A stretch of DNA of 39,639 nt from an uncultured Muribaculaceae bacterium (GTDB lineage: Bacteria > Bacteroidota > Bacteroidia > Bacteroidales > Muribaculaceae), in NCBI GenBank assembly GCA_945931475.1, contig CAMEPD010000014.1, positions 1 through 39,639 of the forward strand, given 5' to 3'. Under the pieces are notes generated by a model. It saw only the letters and a program-made list of their open reading frames with translations. It ran no database searches and had not been told where the DNA came from. This document shows, one piece after another, positions 33,257 through 39,639 of this stretch. The position numbers and the translations under genes are program-made. Positions within the stretch are counted from its first letter, which is position 1, and the number at the start of each line of letters is the position of its first letter.

Positions 33257-34129
33257 ATGAAAACCAAATGGATTCTGCCGTCGGCACTTGCGCTCGGCCT
33301 GGTATTTGCTTCCTGCTCATCGTCGTCTGACAAGGGCGGCGAGGCCGGTTCAGCTGCCGACCTCATGGCTCAGGCCAAGGCGGCTGTCGATGCTCAGCAT
33401 GCCGATGAGGCCATTGCGTTGCTTGATTCGCTCACCAAGACTTTCCCCGGCGAAATCGACCTGGTGAAGGAAGCCATGCTGCTCAAGCCGCAGGCTGTGG
33501 AGATACAGTCGCAGCAGGCGGTGACGCGCTGTGATTCGCTGATTGAGGATGCCAAAAGGCAGATCGACAATCTGCGCCGCTCGATGCGTTACGTCAAGGA
33601 ACCGCGCATGATTGACGGCTTCTGGGTGGATTCGCGTGTCTATAACCCCCGCTTTATGGACGGCACCGGTATCCAGGCCCGCGTCACCGACATCGGTCAG
33701 TTCTATATCGTATCGTCGGCCAATCCGGGCATCGGTCATACATCGGTATCACTATCCGACGGCTCGTCATCGGTATCCACCGGCACTGTGCCCTACGACG
33801 GCGAGAGCAATTACCGTCATGGCGGCGGCGAAATCATATCGTTCACGCCCGAACAGAGCGACACGCTCGGCTACTTCGCCGCCCAGGTCCCCGGTCGCCC
33901 CATGACCCTGCTGATGAACGGCCGCGGCAGCAAATCGATTCGCCTGTCGGCCGCGCAGACCGAGGCTATCGCCAACGCTTACGCTTTGGCCAAAGCCATG
34001 GAGCAAGGCCGCAACAATGAGGTCGAGAAGCAGAAGCAACAGCGCCGCATCGAGCTGGCGCGCTCGCAGCGCCAGCGTCTCGCCGCCGGGCAAGTGAAGG
34101 CCACGATGCCCGTCGACTCCGTAAGATAA
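33257..34129 (+). CDS. Putative lipoprotein of unknown function
   Basis: The 290-residue product has a lipoprotein signal peptide, MKTKWILPSALALGLVFASC, with Cys20 as the lipidated residue. It is followed by a Ser/Gly linker. Residues 30-60 have a TPR-like look (AKAAVDAQHADEAIALLDSL). A Ser/Thr-rich middle section (about 140-190) is probably beta-rich. The C-terminal 60 residues are Glu/Arg/Gln-rich and probably coiled coil. I do not recognise a family. It lies six bases after relA and six before dnaG, so all three share a transcript. Confidence 0.8.
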   Translation: MKTKWILPSALALGLVFASCSSSSDKGGEAGSAADLMAQAKAAVDAQHADEAIALLDSLTKTFPGEIDLVKEAMLLKPQAVEIQSQQAVTRCDSLIEDAKRQIDNLRRSMRYVKEPRMIDGFWVDSRVYNPRFMDGTGIQARVTDIGQFYIVSSANPGIGHTSVSLSDGSSSVSTGTVPYDGESNYRHGGGEIISFTPEQSDTLGYFAAQVPGRPMTLLMNGRGSKSIRLSAAQTEAIANAYALAKAMEQGRNNEVEKQKQQRRIELARSQRQRLAAGQVKATMPVDSVR

Positions 34130-34134
34130 TCATT

Positions 34135-36450
34135 ATGAGCCTCAAACGTGCTATAATCGACCGCGAGACGGTACAGAGGATTATTGACACCGCCGATATC
34201 GTAGAGGTGGTGTCGGACTTCGTACATCTCCAGAAACGCGGCGCCAATTACGTGGGTCTCTGCCCGTTCCATAACGAACGCACCCCGTCGTTCTCCGTTT
34301 CCCGCGCCAAGGGCATCTGCAAGTGCTTCAGCTGCGGCAAAGGGGGGTCGCCGGTCAACTTCATTATGGAACACGAGCAGCTCAACTACTGGGAGGCTCT
34401 GAAATATCTTGCCAAAAAATATCACATCGAAGTAAAGGAACGCGAACTCACCGACGCCGAACGGGCCGAGCAGTCGGCGCGTCAGAACATGATGGCTGTC
34501 AACGAGTTCGCCATGTCGCACTTCAACAAGAACCTTACCGACACGTCCGACGGCCGCGACATCGGCCTGACATACTTCCGCGAACGCGGTATCAACGACT
34601 GGGCCATCGAGCGCTTCAAGCTCGGATACTCACTTGAGTCGCGCGACGACCTGTTCCGCGCGGCGCGCAAGGAGGGATTTGCCGAGAAGACGCTTGTCGA
34701 TACGGGCCTGTGCATCCGCAACGACCGCGGCCAGGTGTACGACCGCTTCAAGGGGCGCGTGATGTACCCGGTTTTCACCGTGTCTGGCAAAGTGGTTGCC
34801 TTCGGCGGCCGCACACTCAAGACCGACAAATCGGTCGCAAAATATGTCAACTCGCCCGAGTCGATTATCTACTCGAAGAAGAACGAGCTCTATGGCCTGT
34901 TTCAGGCCAAAAGCGCTATCGTAAAGAAAGATAAATGTATCCTTGTCGAGGGGTACATGGATGTGATTTCCATGCACCAGAGCGGCGTGGAGAATGTGGT
35001 GGCCTCGTCGGGTACGTCGCTTACTCCCGGTCAGATACGCCTCATACATCGCTTCACCCAGAATGTCACGGTAATCTACGACTCCGACGCGGCCGGCATA
35101 AAGGCGTCACTGCGCGGTATCGATCTGCTGCTGGCAGAGGGGCTAGATATCAAAGTGCTTCTGCTGCCTGACGGCGATGACCCCGACTCGTTCGCACAGA
35201 GTCATTCATCTACAGAGGTCGAAGAATATCTCAACAGCCATGAGGTGGATTTCATCCGCTTCAAGACTGACATCCTTTTGAAGGATTGCGCGTCAGACCC
35301 CATAAAGCGCGCCAACGCCATCGCCGACATCGTGCGCTCCATCGCCACGATTCCCGAGGAGCTGAAGCGGCAGATTTACATCAAGGAATGCTCGCTGAGT
35401 TTCGGTATCGACGAGGAGATTATCACGCGTCAGGTGAACCGCGACATCGCCGTGATTCGCGAAAAGCGTGCCCGTGAGGCACAGCGCGAGGCTGCTCAGA
35501 AGTCGCTCACCGACGGTCCCGGAGTGCGTGCCGCCGAGAATGAAGGAGGCTCATCGACCCCGGGAGAGGGAGCTTCATCGGCCGCTTCGGCCGCCGACCA
35601 CGACGCCACGCAGAGCGAAACGGCCCGACAGATCAGCGCCGCACTCGGCCCGGCCATGACGCTGCAGCCGGGCATGAAACAGCGTTCGCGGGCTACCATC
35701 CTCGAACCACAGGAGCGCGCTCTGCTACGCCTGGTGCTGAAATACGGTATGCTCGACCTTGGCGAGGATTTCAGCGAGGGAGAGGAGGATATGCAGCCGG
35801 TGAAGGTCATCGACTTCATTGCCGACGACCTCGCTGCCGACGATATGGGGTTTGCCAACGAGGCGTATCAGCGAGTCTTCGACATAGCGCTCGAGCTACG
35901 CGACAAGAATTGGGACGCCGACTATGCGGCCTATTATGCCGAGGCAGCGGAGCGGCGCACTAAGGCCTTCGACGACGGCATCGAGGAGCTGAAAAAGTCG
36001 GCGCAGACTCTCGAAGAGATTCAGGTTTCCGAAAAGAAACTCCGGGAGCGTGTCGACCGCGAGTTTGCCGAGGATGTACAGCGGTTCAGTATGCTCTATT
36101 TCGAGCGGTCGCTGACATCGCACCCCGACGACAATGTACGCCGGCTGGTCACCGACCTGGTGGTGGAGCGGCATCAGCTCAGCCGTATTTTTACCAAAAC
36201 GAACCAAGCCGCCGACAACGACTGTCAGCGGCTCGACGAACTGGTGCAGCGGGCGCTTGTGGCGTTGAAGTATGATGCGGCCCGGTGTGCTTTTGAGGAG
36301 CTGCGGCGGCGTATCGCCGAGCTGCAGGCCAAGCCCGACTACGATATTCAGGAAATACTGTCGTTGATGGCGCAGCAGAAGCGTTGGCAACAGTTCTGCT
36401 CGGAATTGGCAGCGCGTCTGGGTGAGCGCGTCTACGAGCCGCTAAGGTAA
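34135..36450 (+). CDS. dnaG: DNA primase
   Basis: DnaG synthesises RNA primers at the replication fork. The CHC2 zinc finger uses C43, H46, C64 and C67 (CPFHNERTPSF...CFSCGKGG). The primase core DUF and TOPRIM domains follow, with LVEGYMDVISMHQSGVENVVASSGTSLT and IYDSDAAGIKAS marking metal-binding residues. A Ser/Ala/Glu-rich low-complexity linker (about 455-510) separates the core from a helical C-terminal domain that should bind DnaB helicase. At 771 residues it is longer than E. coli DnaG (581), as is usual for Bacteroidetes. Confidence 0.97.
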   Translation: MSLKRAIIDRETVQRIIDTADIVEVVSDFVHLQKRGANYVGLCPFHNERTPSFSVSRAKGICKCFSCGKGGSPVNFIMEHEQLNYWEALKYLAKKYHIEVKERELTDAERAEQSARQNMMAVNEFAMSHFNKNLTDTSDGRDIGLTYFRERGINDWAIERFKLGYSLESRDDLFRAARKEGFAEKTLVDTGLCIRNDRGQVYDRFKGRVMYPVFTVSGKVVAFGGRTLKTDKSVAKYVNSPESIIYSKKNELYGLFQAKSAIVKKDKCILVEGYMDVISMHQSGVENVVASSGTSLTPGQIRLIHRFTQNVTVIYDSDAAGIKASLRGIDLLLAEGLDIKVLLLPDGDDPDSFAQSHSSTEVEEYLNSHEVDFIRFKTDILLKDCASDPIKRANAIADIVRSIATIPEELKRQIYIKECSLSFGIDEEIITRQVNRDIAVIREKRAREAQREAAQKSLTDGPGVRAAENEGGSSTPGEGASSAASAADHDATQSETARQISAALGPAMTLQPGMKQRSRATILEPQERALLRLVLKYGMLDLGEDFSEGEEDMQPVKVIDFIADDLAADDMGFANEAYQRVFDIALELRDKNWDADYAAYYAEAAERRTKAFDDGIEELKKSAQTLEEIQVSEKKLRERVDREFAEDVQRFSMLYFERSLTSHPDDNVRRLVTDLVVERHQLSRIFTKTNQAADNDCQRLDELVQRALVALKYDAARCAFEELRRRIAELQAKPDYDIQEILSLMAQQKRWQQFCSELAARLGERVYEPLR

Positions 36451-36463
36451 TTTTCTTCCGGGG

Positions 36464-36489
36464 CGCCCATTTCCCGGGGCGTCGTTTTT
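36464..36489. terminator. Probable terminator between dnaG and the MBL hydrolase gene
   Basis: CGCCC (36464-36468) pairs with GGGCG (36477-36481) and is followed by GTC-less-than-ideal spacing and then TTTTT (36485-36489). The stem is short. It sits between convergent genes and overlaps the MBL stop codon. Confidence 0.45.
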
Positions 36490-37118
36490 CAGAAGCGTAC
36501 GGCTTCTTCGCCGATGGTTGTGGAGGCGCCGTGGCCCGAATAGACTACAGTATCGGCCGGGAGGGTGAGCAGCTTGGTGCGTATGCTGTGGAGTAATTCG
36601 CTCATCGAACCGCCGGGGAGGTCGGTGCGACCCATACCCATCTCGAACAGTACATCGCCTGTGAGCACGAATTTTGACTCAGGTACGTAGTATGCCACCG
36701 AACCCTTTGAGTGTCCCGGCACATTCATTACCTCGATTTTCTGGTCACCGAGCATCAGTTCCTCACCGTCGCTTACCGTGCGGTCAAGTTCCAACGGTTC
36801 AAGCCGATAGGGGAGATGGAACATCTTTGCCTGGGCCTGACGGTCGCGCAGCAGCGGCGCGTCGGCTACATGGCCGATGATCTCGGCTCCGTAAACTTCC
36901 TTCGTATGGTCGAGGCCGAAAGTGTGGTCGAGATGGGCGTGTGTGAGGAGTATCATCTTCACGTCGAGCTTTTCGGCTGCGATGAAATCGTCGAGCGCCT
37001 TCCGCTCGTTTTCGCGGTACATGCCGGGGTCGACGATGGCGGCTTCTCTGCTCCGCTTATCCCACATCACGTAGGTGTTCTCTTCGAAGATATTGCAAAT
37101 CAGTTTCCTTATTTCCAT
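36489..37118 (-). CDS. Metallo-beta-lactamase-fold hydrolase (glyoxalase II-like)
   Basis: The 209-residue protein has THAHLDHTFG, the HxHxDH metal motif, followed by GHSKGSVAYYVPE and a late GHGASTTIGEE histidine. These residues give the dinuclear zinc site of small glyoxalase II-like hydrolases. Its substrate is probably a thioester, but this is not certain. The longest frame starts at 37220 inside rsmG; ATG 37118 (MEIRKLICNIFEENTYVMWD) begins exactly where family members usually begin and avoids the overlap. It lies 52 bases downstream of rsmG on the same strand. Confidence 0.9.
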   Translation of the reverse strand: MEIRKLICNIFEENTYVMWDKRSREAAIVDPGMYRENERKALDDFIAAEKLDVKMILLTHAHLDHTFGLDHTKEVYGAEIIGHVADAPLLRDRQAQAKMFHLPYRLEPLELDRTVSDGEELMLGDQKIEVMNVPGHSKGSVAYYVPESKFVLTGDVLFEMGMGRTDLPGGSMSELLHSIRTKLLTLPADTVVYSGHGASTTIGEEAVRF

Positions 37119-37170
37119 ATATAGACTGTCTTTGAGATGTTGTCTAAAAATAGTTTTGAAAGCGGGGAAG

Positions 37171-37869
37171 TCAGAGCGGTTTGTACACGAGCTTTTTGGT
37201 CTCGAAAAACGGTTCGGCAAACCATTCGTTTACCGGCTGCTCGAGCACGTCGGAGTTGCGCCGCGGGATGTCGGAACGCGAAATTTCGGCTTCGAGGTCG
37301 CCACCTTTCAGGCAGATGAGTCCGTTGGGGAGCTTGTTGTGCTGTCGCGGCGAGATGAGTTTGCGCGCCATGGGCACGAGTTTGTCGAGGTCGGTGACGG
37401 CGCGGCTCACCACATAGTCGAAACGGTCGTGGCACTCGCCGGCGTCGCCGTGACGGAAGGTGACGTTTCCCAGGCCGATGGCTTCGGCGATGCTACGGGC
37501 TACATTGATTTTCTTGCCGATGCGGTCGATGAGATGGAATCGCACGTCGGGCCAGAGTATCGCCAGAGGGATACCCGGGAAACCGCCGCCCGTACCGAGG
37601 TCAACGATTGTGGTGCCCGATTCGGGAGTGAACAGCCGTGCGATGGCCAGTGAGTGGAGCACATGATGCTCATAGAGGTTGGCGATATCTTTGCGCGAAA
37701 TCACGTTTACCTTGGCGTTCCATTCGGGGTAGAGCGTGCCGAGCATTTCGAACTGCCGGCGCTGACGTTCGGTCAGTCCGGGGAAATAACGGAAGATAAT
37801 CTCTACGCCGGCCGGGGGCTCGGCAGGCTGCGCATTGTGGCGGATGGGGGTGGTTTCGGTTGTGTTCAT
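37171..37869 (-). CDS. rsmG: 16S rRNA (guanine-527 N7)-methyltransferase RsmG
   Basis: RsmG methylates G527 in the 530 loop of 16S rRNA. The 232-residue protein has NLYEHHVLHSLAIARL, the SAM-binding IVDLGTGGGFPGIPLAI, HLIDRIGKKINVARSIAEAIGLGN, and VVSRAVTDLDKLVPMARKLI, a clear family series. Length is normal with a short extra N terminus. The start overlaps the stop of the DUF695 gene by four bases (ATGA), so the two are coupled. Confidence 0.96.
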   Translation of the reverse strand: MNTTETTPIRHNAQPAEPPAGVEIIFRYFPGLTERQRRQFEMLGTLYPEWNAKVNVISRKDIANLYEHHVLHSLAIARLFTPESGTTIVDLGTGGGFPGIPLAILWPDVRFHLIDRIGKKINVARSIAEAIGLGNVTFRHGDAGECHDRFDYVVSRAVTDLDKLVPMARKLISPRQHNKLPNGLICLKGGDLEAEISRSDIPRRNSDVLEQPVNEWFAEPFFETKKLVYKPL

Positions 37870-38315
37870 TCCTCTTCGTCGCTGATTTCTGTGGCTTCTT
37901 TCATCTGTTGGTACTCCTCCCAGTCGGGATCTTCGGCGGCCTCAAACTGCAGCGGAAGCTGCTCGAACGGCTGAAGTATCTCGTTGAGTTTGCGCTGAAA
38001 AATGTGTAGACTCGTGGTGTAAATCACCCAGTCGCGGCGGTTGTCGCCGGTGTAGATGCCGGTGATTACGGCTACGGGGTCCTTGCGGAAGGTGCGCTCC
38101 ATGGCGTCGTTGACCTGCTCCATCAGTTCGGCGGTCGGGCGGTCGGGCATCCCCGATTTGCCTCCGTCGTATGGCCAGATTACCGTAACGCGGTATTTGA
38201 AACGGGGATTCGAACGGAATTTTTCGACGTTGCGCCGTCCGGTCACCATTATCAGCGCGCCGGGGTGCTCGGCGGAGTCGGTCGGTGCGGTCCAGTATTC
38301 AGCTTCGTTGCTCAT
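37866..38315 (-). CDS. DUF695-domain protein
   Basis: The 149-residue protein reads ALIMVTGRRNVEKFRSNPRF, VTVIWPYDGG, MEQVNDAMERTFRKDPVAVITGIYTGDNRRDWVIYTTS and ILQPFEQLPLQF. This matches the DUF695 family as I know it from Bacteroidales. Function is unknown. It has no signal peptide or membrane helix, and it ends in an acidic tail. The longest frame starts at 38441, but its first 42 residues look non-coding. ATG 38315 (MSNEAEYWTAP) is preferred. It is coupled to rsmG by a 4-base overlap. Confidence 0.82.
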   Translation of the reverse strand: MSNEAEYWTAPTDSAEHPGALIMVTGRRNVEKFRSNPRFKYRVTVIWPYDGGKSGMPDRPTAELMEQVNDAMERTFRKDPVAVITGIYTGDNRRDWVIYTTSLHIFQRKLNEILQPFEQLPLQFEAAEDPDWEEYQQMKEATEISDEEE

Positions 38316-38490
38316 GGTGTACTCTGATTTCCTATCATTAATAGAACGTATGGGGAAGCGGTTTTGATGGATGTTACTCACCGTAAAATATCTTTCACGG
38401 AAAAGGCTGCCGATAATAAACAGTTTCCCCCATTCTGACATACGGTCGGAACGGGGGTATAACTATAGCAATATTCCGGATATGAAGGAA

Positions 38491-38646
38491 TTATTTGCTG
38501 CCAAGTGAGCAGGAAACGGTAAGACGCAGACGGCCTTTAGCGCGGCGGCGTGCGATAACCTTGCGGCCATCGGGCGTGGACATACGTTCACGGAATCCAT
38601 GTTTGTTCACTCTCTTGCGGTTGGAGGGTTGGAATGTTCTTTTCAT
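38491..38646 (-). CDS. rpmH: 50S ribosomal protein L34
   Basis: Reading the minus strand from ATG 38646 gives a 51-residue, strongly basic protein: [20 protein letters not shown], then [20 protein letters not shown] and a short tail ending SLGSK. The motifs [15 protein letters not shown] and [13 protein letters not shown] are the L34 signature. It is below common ORF length cut-offs. A perfect promoter lies upstream at 38770-38801. The 175 bases between it and the DUF695 gene hold a loose CCCCC/GGGGG inverted repeat but no other clear feature. Confidence 0.97.
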   Translation of the reverse strand: MKRTFQPSNRKRVNKHGFRERMSTPDGRKVIARRRAKGRLRLTVSCSLGSK

Positions 38647-38769
38647 CGCTGTAAATTGTTTATTTTCTTGTTCTCGACAAGATTATAAAATTTGTCGCTT
38701 GAAGCCGCCGGGTGAGTGGGTCGCGTGCAAAACCAAATCCGGACTCACTACTCTCGGGATTTCAGGACG

Positions 38770-38801
38770 CAAAGGTAGTGATTTTTTTGCAAATCCCCAA
38801 A
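38770..38801 (-). promoter_or_regulatory. Promoter for rpmH
   Basis: On the minus strand: TTTG (38801-38798), 20-base spacer, TACCTTTG (38777-38770). This is a perfect match. Transcription would start near 38763, giving a leader of about 117 bases before rpmH. Confidence 0.83.
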
Positions 38802-38816
38802 CTTTTGGCGCATTTT

Positions 38817-38889
38817 GGTGCAAATTTGCGGTGAATTTATCGGTGAATTTATCATGAATTTATCGGTGAATTTGCGGTGGAATTTTTGC
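38817..38889. repeat. Six-unit tandem repeat of about 12 bp
   Basis: Units are GGTGCAAATTTGC, GGTGAATTTATC (twice, identical), ATGAATTTATC, GGTGAATTTGC and GGTGGAATTTTTGC, with a following GGTG. The tract starts 16 bases upstream of the rpmH -33 element. It also lies upstream of the LEA-like gene on the other strand. It may be a protein-binding or replication-slippage tract. The rest of the 38890-39076 gap is AT-rich and holds no promoter that I can match. Confidence 0.7.
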
Positions 38890-39065
38890 GGTGTTTGTAT
38901 GAATGGTGATGGACGTGGTGATTTATGTCGCGTAGCCGACGTGTTTTGGCAATCCGACGGCCAAACTATTGTAGGTCATCTGACGTTTCATATATAAATA
39001 TACAATGTGATTATAAATATAAATGTGATGGCCGGGCGTTTTCGCCGTGCCGGCTTACGAAAGAA

Positions 39066-39070
39066 AGGAG
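39066..39070 (+). promoter_or_regulatory. Strong Shine-Dalgarno site before the LEA-like gene
   Basis: AGGAG lies six bases before the ATG at 39077, within AAGAAAGGAGTG. Almost no other gene in this window has such a site. A GC-rich hairpin-like stretch (GCCGG...CCGGC, about 39030-39053) lies just upstream. Confidence 0.6.
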
Positions 39071-39076
39071 TGAATT

Positions 39077-39454
39077 ATGAAAGGTATTAATATCCACGAT
39101 GCGGCTGTTGCTGAGGCCACAATCTCGAAAGAATCAGCCAAACTGAGTGCGACGTCCGCCGCAAAAGCTGTGCGTTTTGAAGCTGAATCCATAAAGGACA
39201 AGGCTGTCGCCGATAAGACTAAAATTGCCGACAAGGCTTCGCAACTCAAGGATCGAGCCACCGAAAAGGCTGCCGAATGGAAGGAGGCAGCCTCTGAAAA
39301 AGCTGCCGCGATACGTGAAAAATCGGCCGACCTCAAGGCTAAAACTGCCGTGAAGGGGGAGGCATTTATGGATAAGGTGAAGAATGTCACCGCCGATACC
39401 CTTGAATCGGGCGCCGGTTTTGCGACAAAGCTTGCCGATAAACTTCGCAAATAA
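39077..39454 (+). CDS. LEA-like (group 3) 11-mer repeat helical protein
   Basis: The 125-residue, Ala/Lys/Glu-rich protein has no signal peptide or membrane helix. Residues 41-95 fall into five consecutive 11-residue units, DKAVADKTKIA, DKASQLKDRAT, EKAAEWKEAAS, EKAAAIREKSA and DLKAKTAVKGE. They share an acidic-Lys start and alternating Ala. This is the pattern of group 3 late-embryogenesis-abundant proteins and apolipoprotein-like amphipathic helices. Such proteins protect enzymes or membranes during stress. No TAnnTTTG promoter is visible, so it may use an alternative sigma factor. A terminator follows at 39550. Confidence 0.75.
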   Translation: MKGINIHDAAVAEATISKESAKLSATSAAKAVRFEAESIKDKAVADKTKIADKASQLKDRATEKAAEWKEAASEKAAAIREKSADLKAKTAVKGEAFMDKVKNVTADTLESGAGFATKLADKLRK

Positions 39455-39549
39455 AAAAGAGGTGGATTATGCCGCCATTCCGGGTGGTGCACTGAGTGAG
39501 GTTGTCATTTATATTAATCACGCAGGCACATTAACCTCATATCCGTACA

Positions 39550-39584
39550 ATCAGAGCCGACCGGATGGCCGGCTCTGATGTTTT
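39550..39584 (+). terminator. Terminator after the LEA-like gene
   Basis: ATCAGAGCCG (39550-39559) pairs perfectly with CGGCTCTGAT (39570-39579) around a ten-base loop and is followed by GTTTT. It sits 95 bases after the stop codon. The bases in between hold only a nine-codon frame that I do not call. Confidence 0.75.
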
Positions 39585-39585
39585 A

Positions 39586-39639
39586 GAGGCTGTTTAAAAA
39601 TAAATGTTAACGTTCCGGTGGCCGGTTTTTGAGATAAAT
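39586..39639 (+). mobile_element. Second copy of the MITE-like element, cut by window end
   Basis: From GAGGCTG at 39586, all 54 bases match the reverse complement of the right end of the element at 30587-30820, except for one C in place of T near GGTGGCCGG. The embedded ORF starts again at 39604 with MLTFRWPVFEIN. High identity between copies suggests recent spread. The left flank is TTTTA, right after the terminator. Confidence 0.82.

Noticed and set aside
31980-33320. 446-codon ORF antisense to relA
   Set aside because: It lies wholly opposite a clear RelA/SpoT protein, has no recognisable domain, and its His/Val/Ala-rich composition is what reading GC-biased codons backwards produces. 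The same applies to long antisense frames over thiL (4097-5137), the purine phosphorylase (3259-4011), the aminotransferase (16105-17184), nadC (19494-20312) and rseP (23187-24140).
37119-37220. 34-residue extension of the MBL hydrolase into rsmG
   Set aside because: The extension is antisense-like in composition, overlaps the rsmG coding end, and the family normally begins near MEIRKL.
38817-38889. Chromosomal origin iterons near rpmH
   Set aside because: rpmH is near oriC in many bacteria and the repeats are AT-rich, but no DnaA box (TTATCCACA-like) or dnaA gene is visible, and the genes around it are not those of an origin.
38815-38997. 60-codon frame across the tandem repeat (MVQICGEFIGEFIMNLSVNL...)
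   Set aside because: The repeated peptide only reflects the 12-bp DNA repeat; no start signal, family or codon pattern supports it.
39469-39495. Tiny ORF (MPPFRVVH) with a GAGGTGG before it, after the LEA-like gene
   Set aside because: Eight codons only and no independent support; the upstream purine run could be coincidence.

Overview
The window looks like core chromosome from a fairly GC-rich member of the Bacteroidales, most like the Muribaculaceae (family-level placement is inference). Support comes from five promoters that share exactly the form TTTG-N20-TAnnTTTG, the Bacteroidetes primary-sigma type. Almost no gene has a Shine-Dalgarno sequence. Gene order is Bacteroidales-like (sppA-lpxK-purine phosphorylase-thiL, nusB-yajC-ybbR-coaE, dxr-rseP), and protein families include the long Bacteroidetes NusB and a ferredoxin-less IorA. 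There is no rRNA, tRNA, CRISPR array, prophage or transposase gene in view.

Layout. 1-5260: structured leader, then sppA, lpxK, purine nucleoside phosphorylase and thiL, ending in a hairpin shared with a convergent membrane-anchored protein. 5900-9400: nusB (with an internal duplication), yajC, a YbbR-domain protein and coaE. 9400-12750, minus strand: thrC, a small conserved protein, a lysophospholipid acyltransferase and an omega-amidase. 12770-18830: formate/nitrite-type channel, then iorA-iorB-aminotransferase-CoA transferase, which together would turn aromatic (or related) amino acids into arylacetyl-CoA and the free acid; a strong terminator closes the block. 18858-24670: rlmH (minus), nadC, pyrK, pyrD, dxr, rseP. 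24679-29411: Sel1-repeat protein, RlmI-type methyltransferase and an exported M49 peptidase. 29428-30823: terminator, smpB and a Yip1-like membrane protein (minus), then a 234-bp element with terminal inverted repeats. 30906-36489: RelA/SpoT-type (p)ppGpp synthetase, a lipoprotein and dnaG. 36489-38801, minus strand: metallo-beta-lactamase-fold hydrolase, rsmG, a DUF695 protein and rpmH (51 residues). 38817-39639: short tandem-repeat tract, a LEA-like 11-mer repeat protein, a terminator, and a second copy of the 234-bp element running off the end.

Most genes are housekeeping. Features that stand out are the dispersed inverted-repeat element whose one ORF starts in one terminal repeat and stops in the other; smaller relics of its ends at several gene junctions; the NusB duplication; the amino-acid oxidation cluster; a (p)ppGpp synthetase with a degenerate hydrolase domain but an RXKD synthetase loop; and a group-3 LEA-like protein with an unusually good Shine-Dalgarno sequence. 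Several starts were corrected where the longest ORF begins inside a promoter or repeat (thiL, nadC, relA, MBL hydrolase, DUF695 protein), and four genes appear to use TTG.
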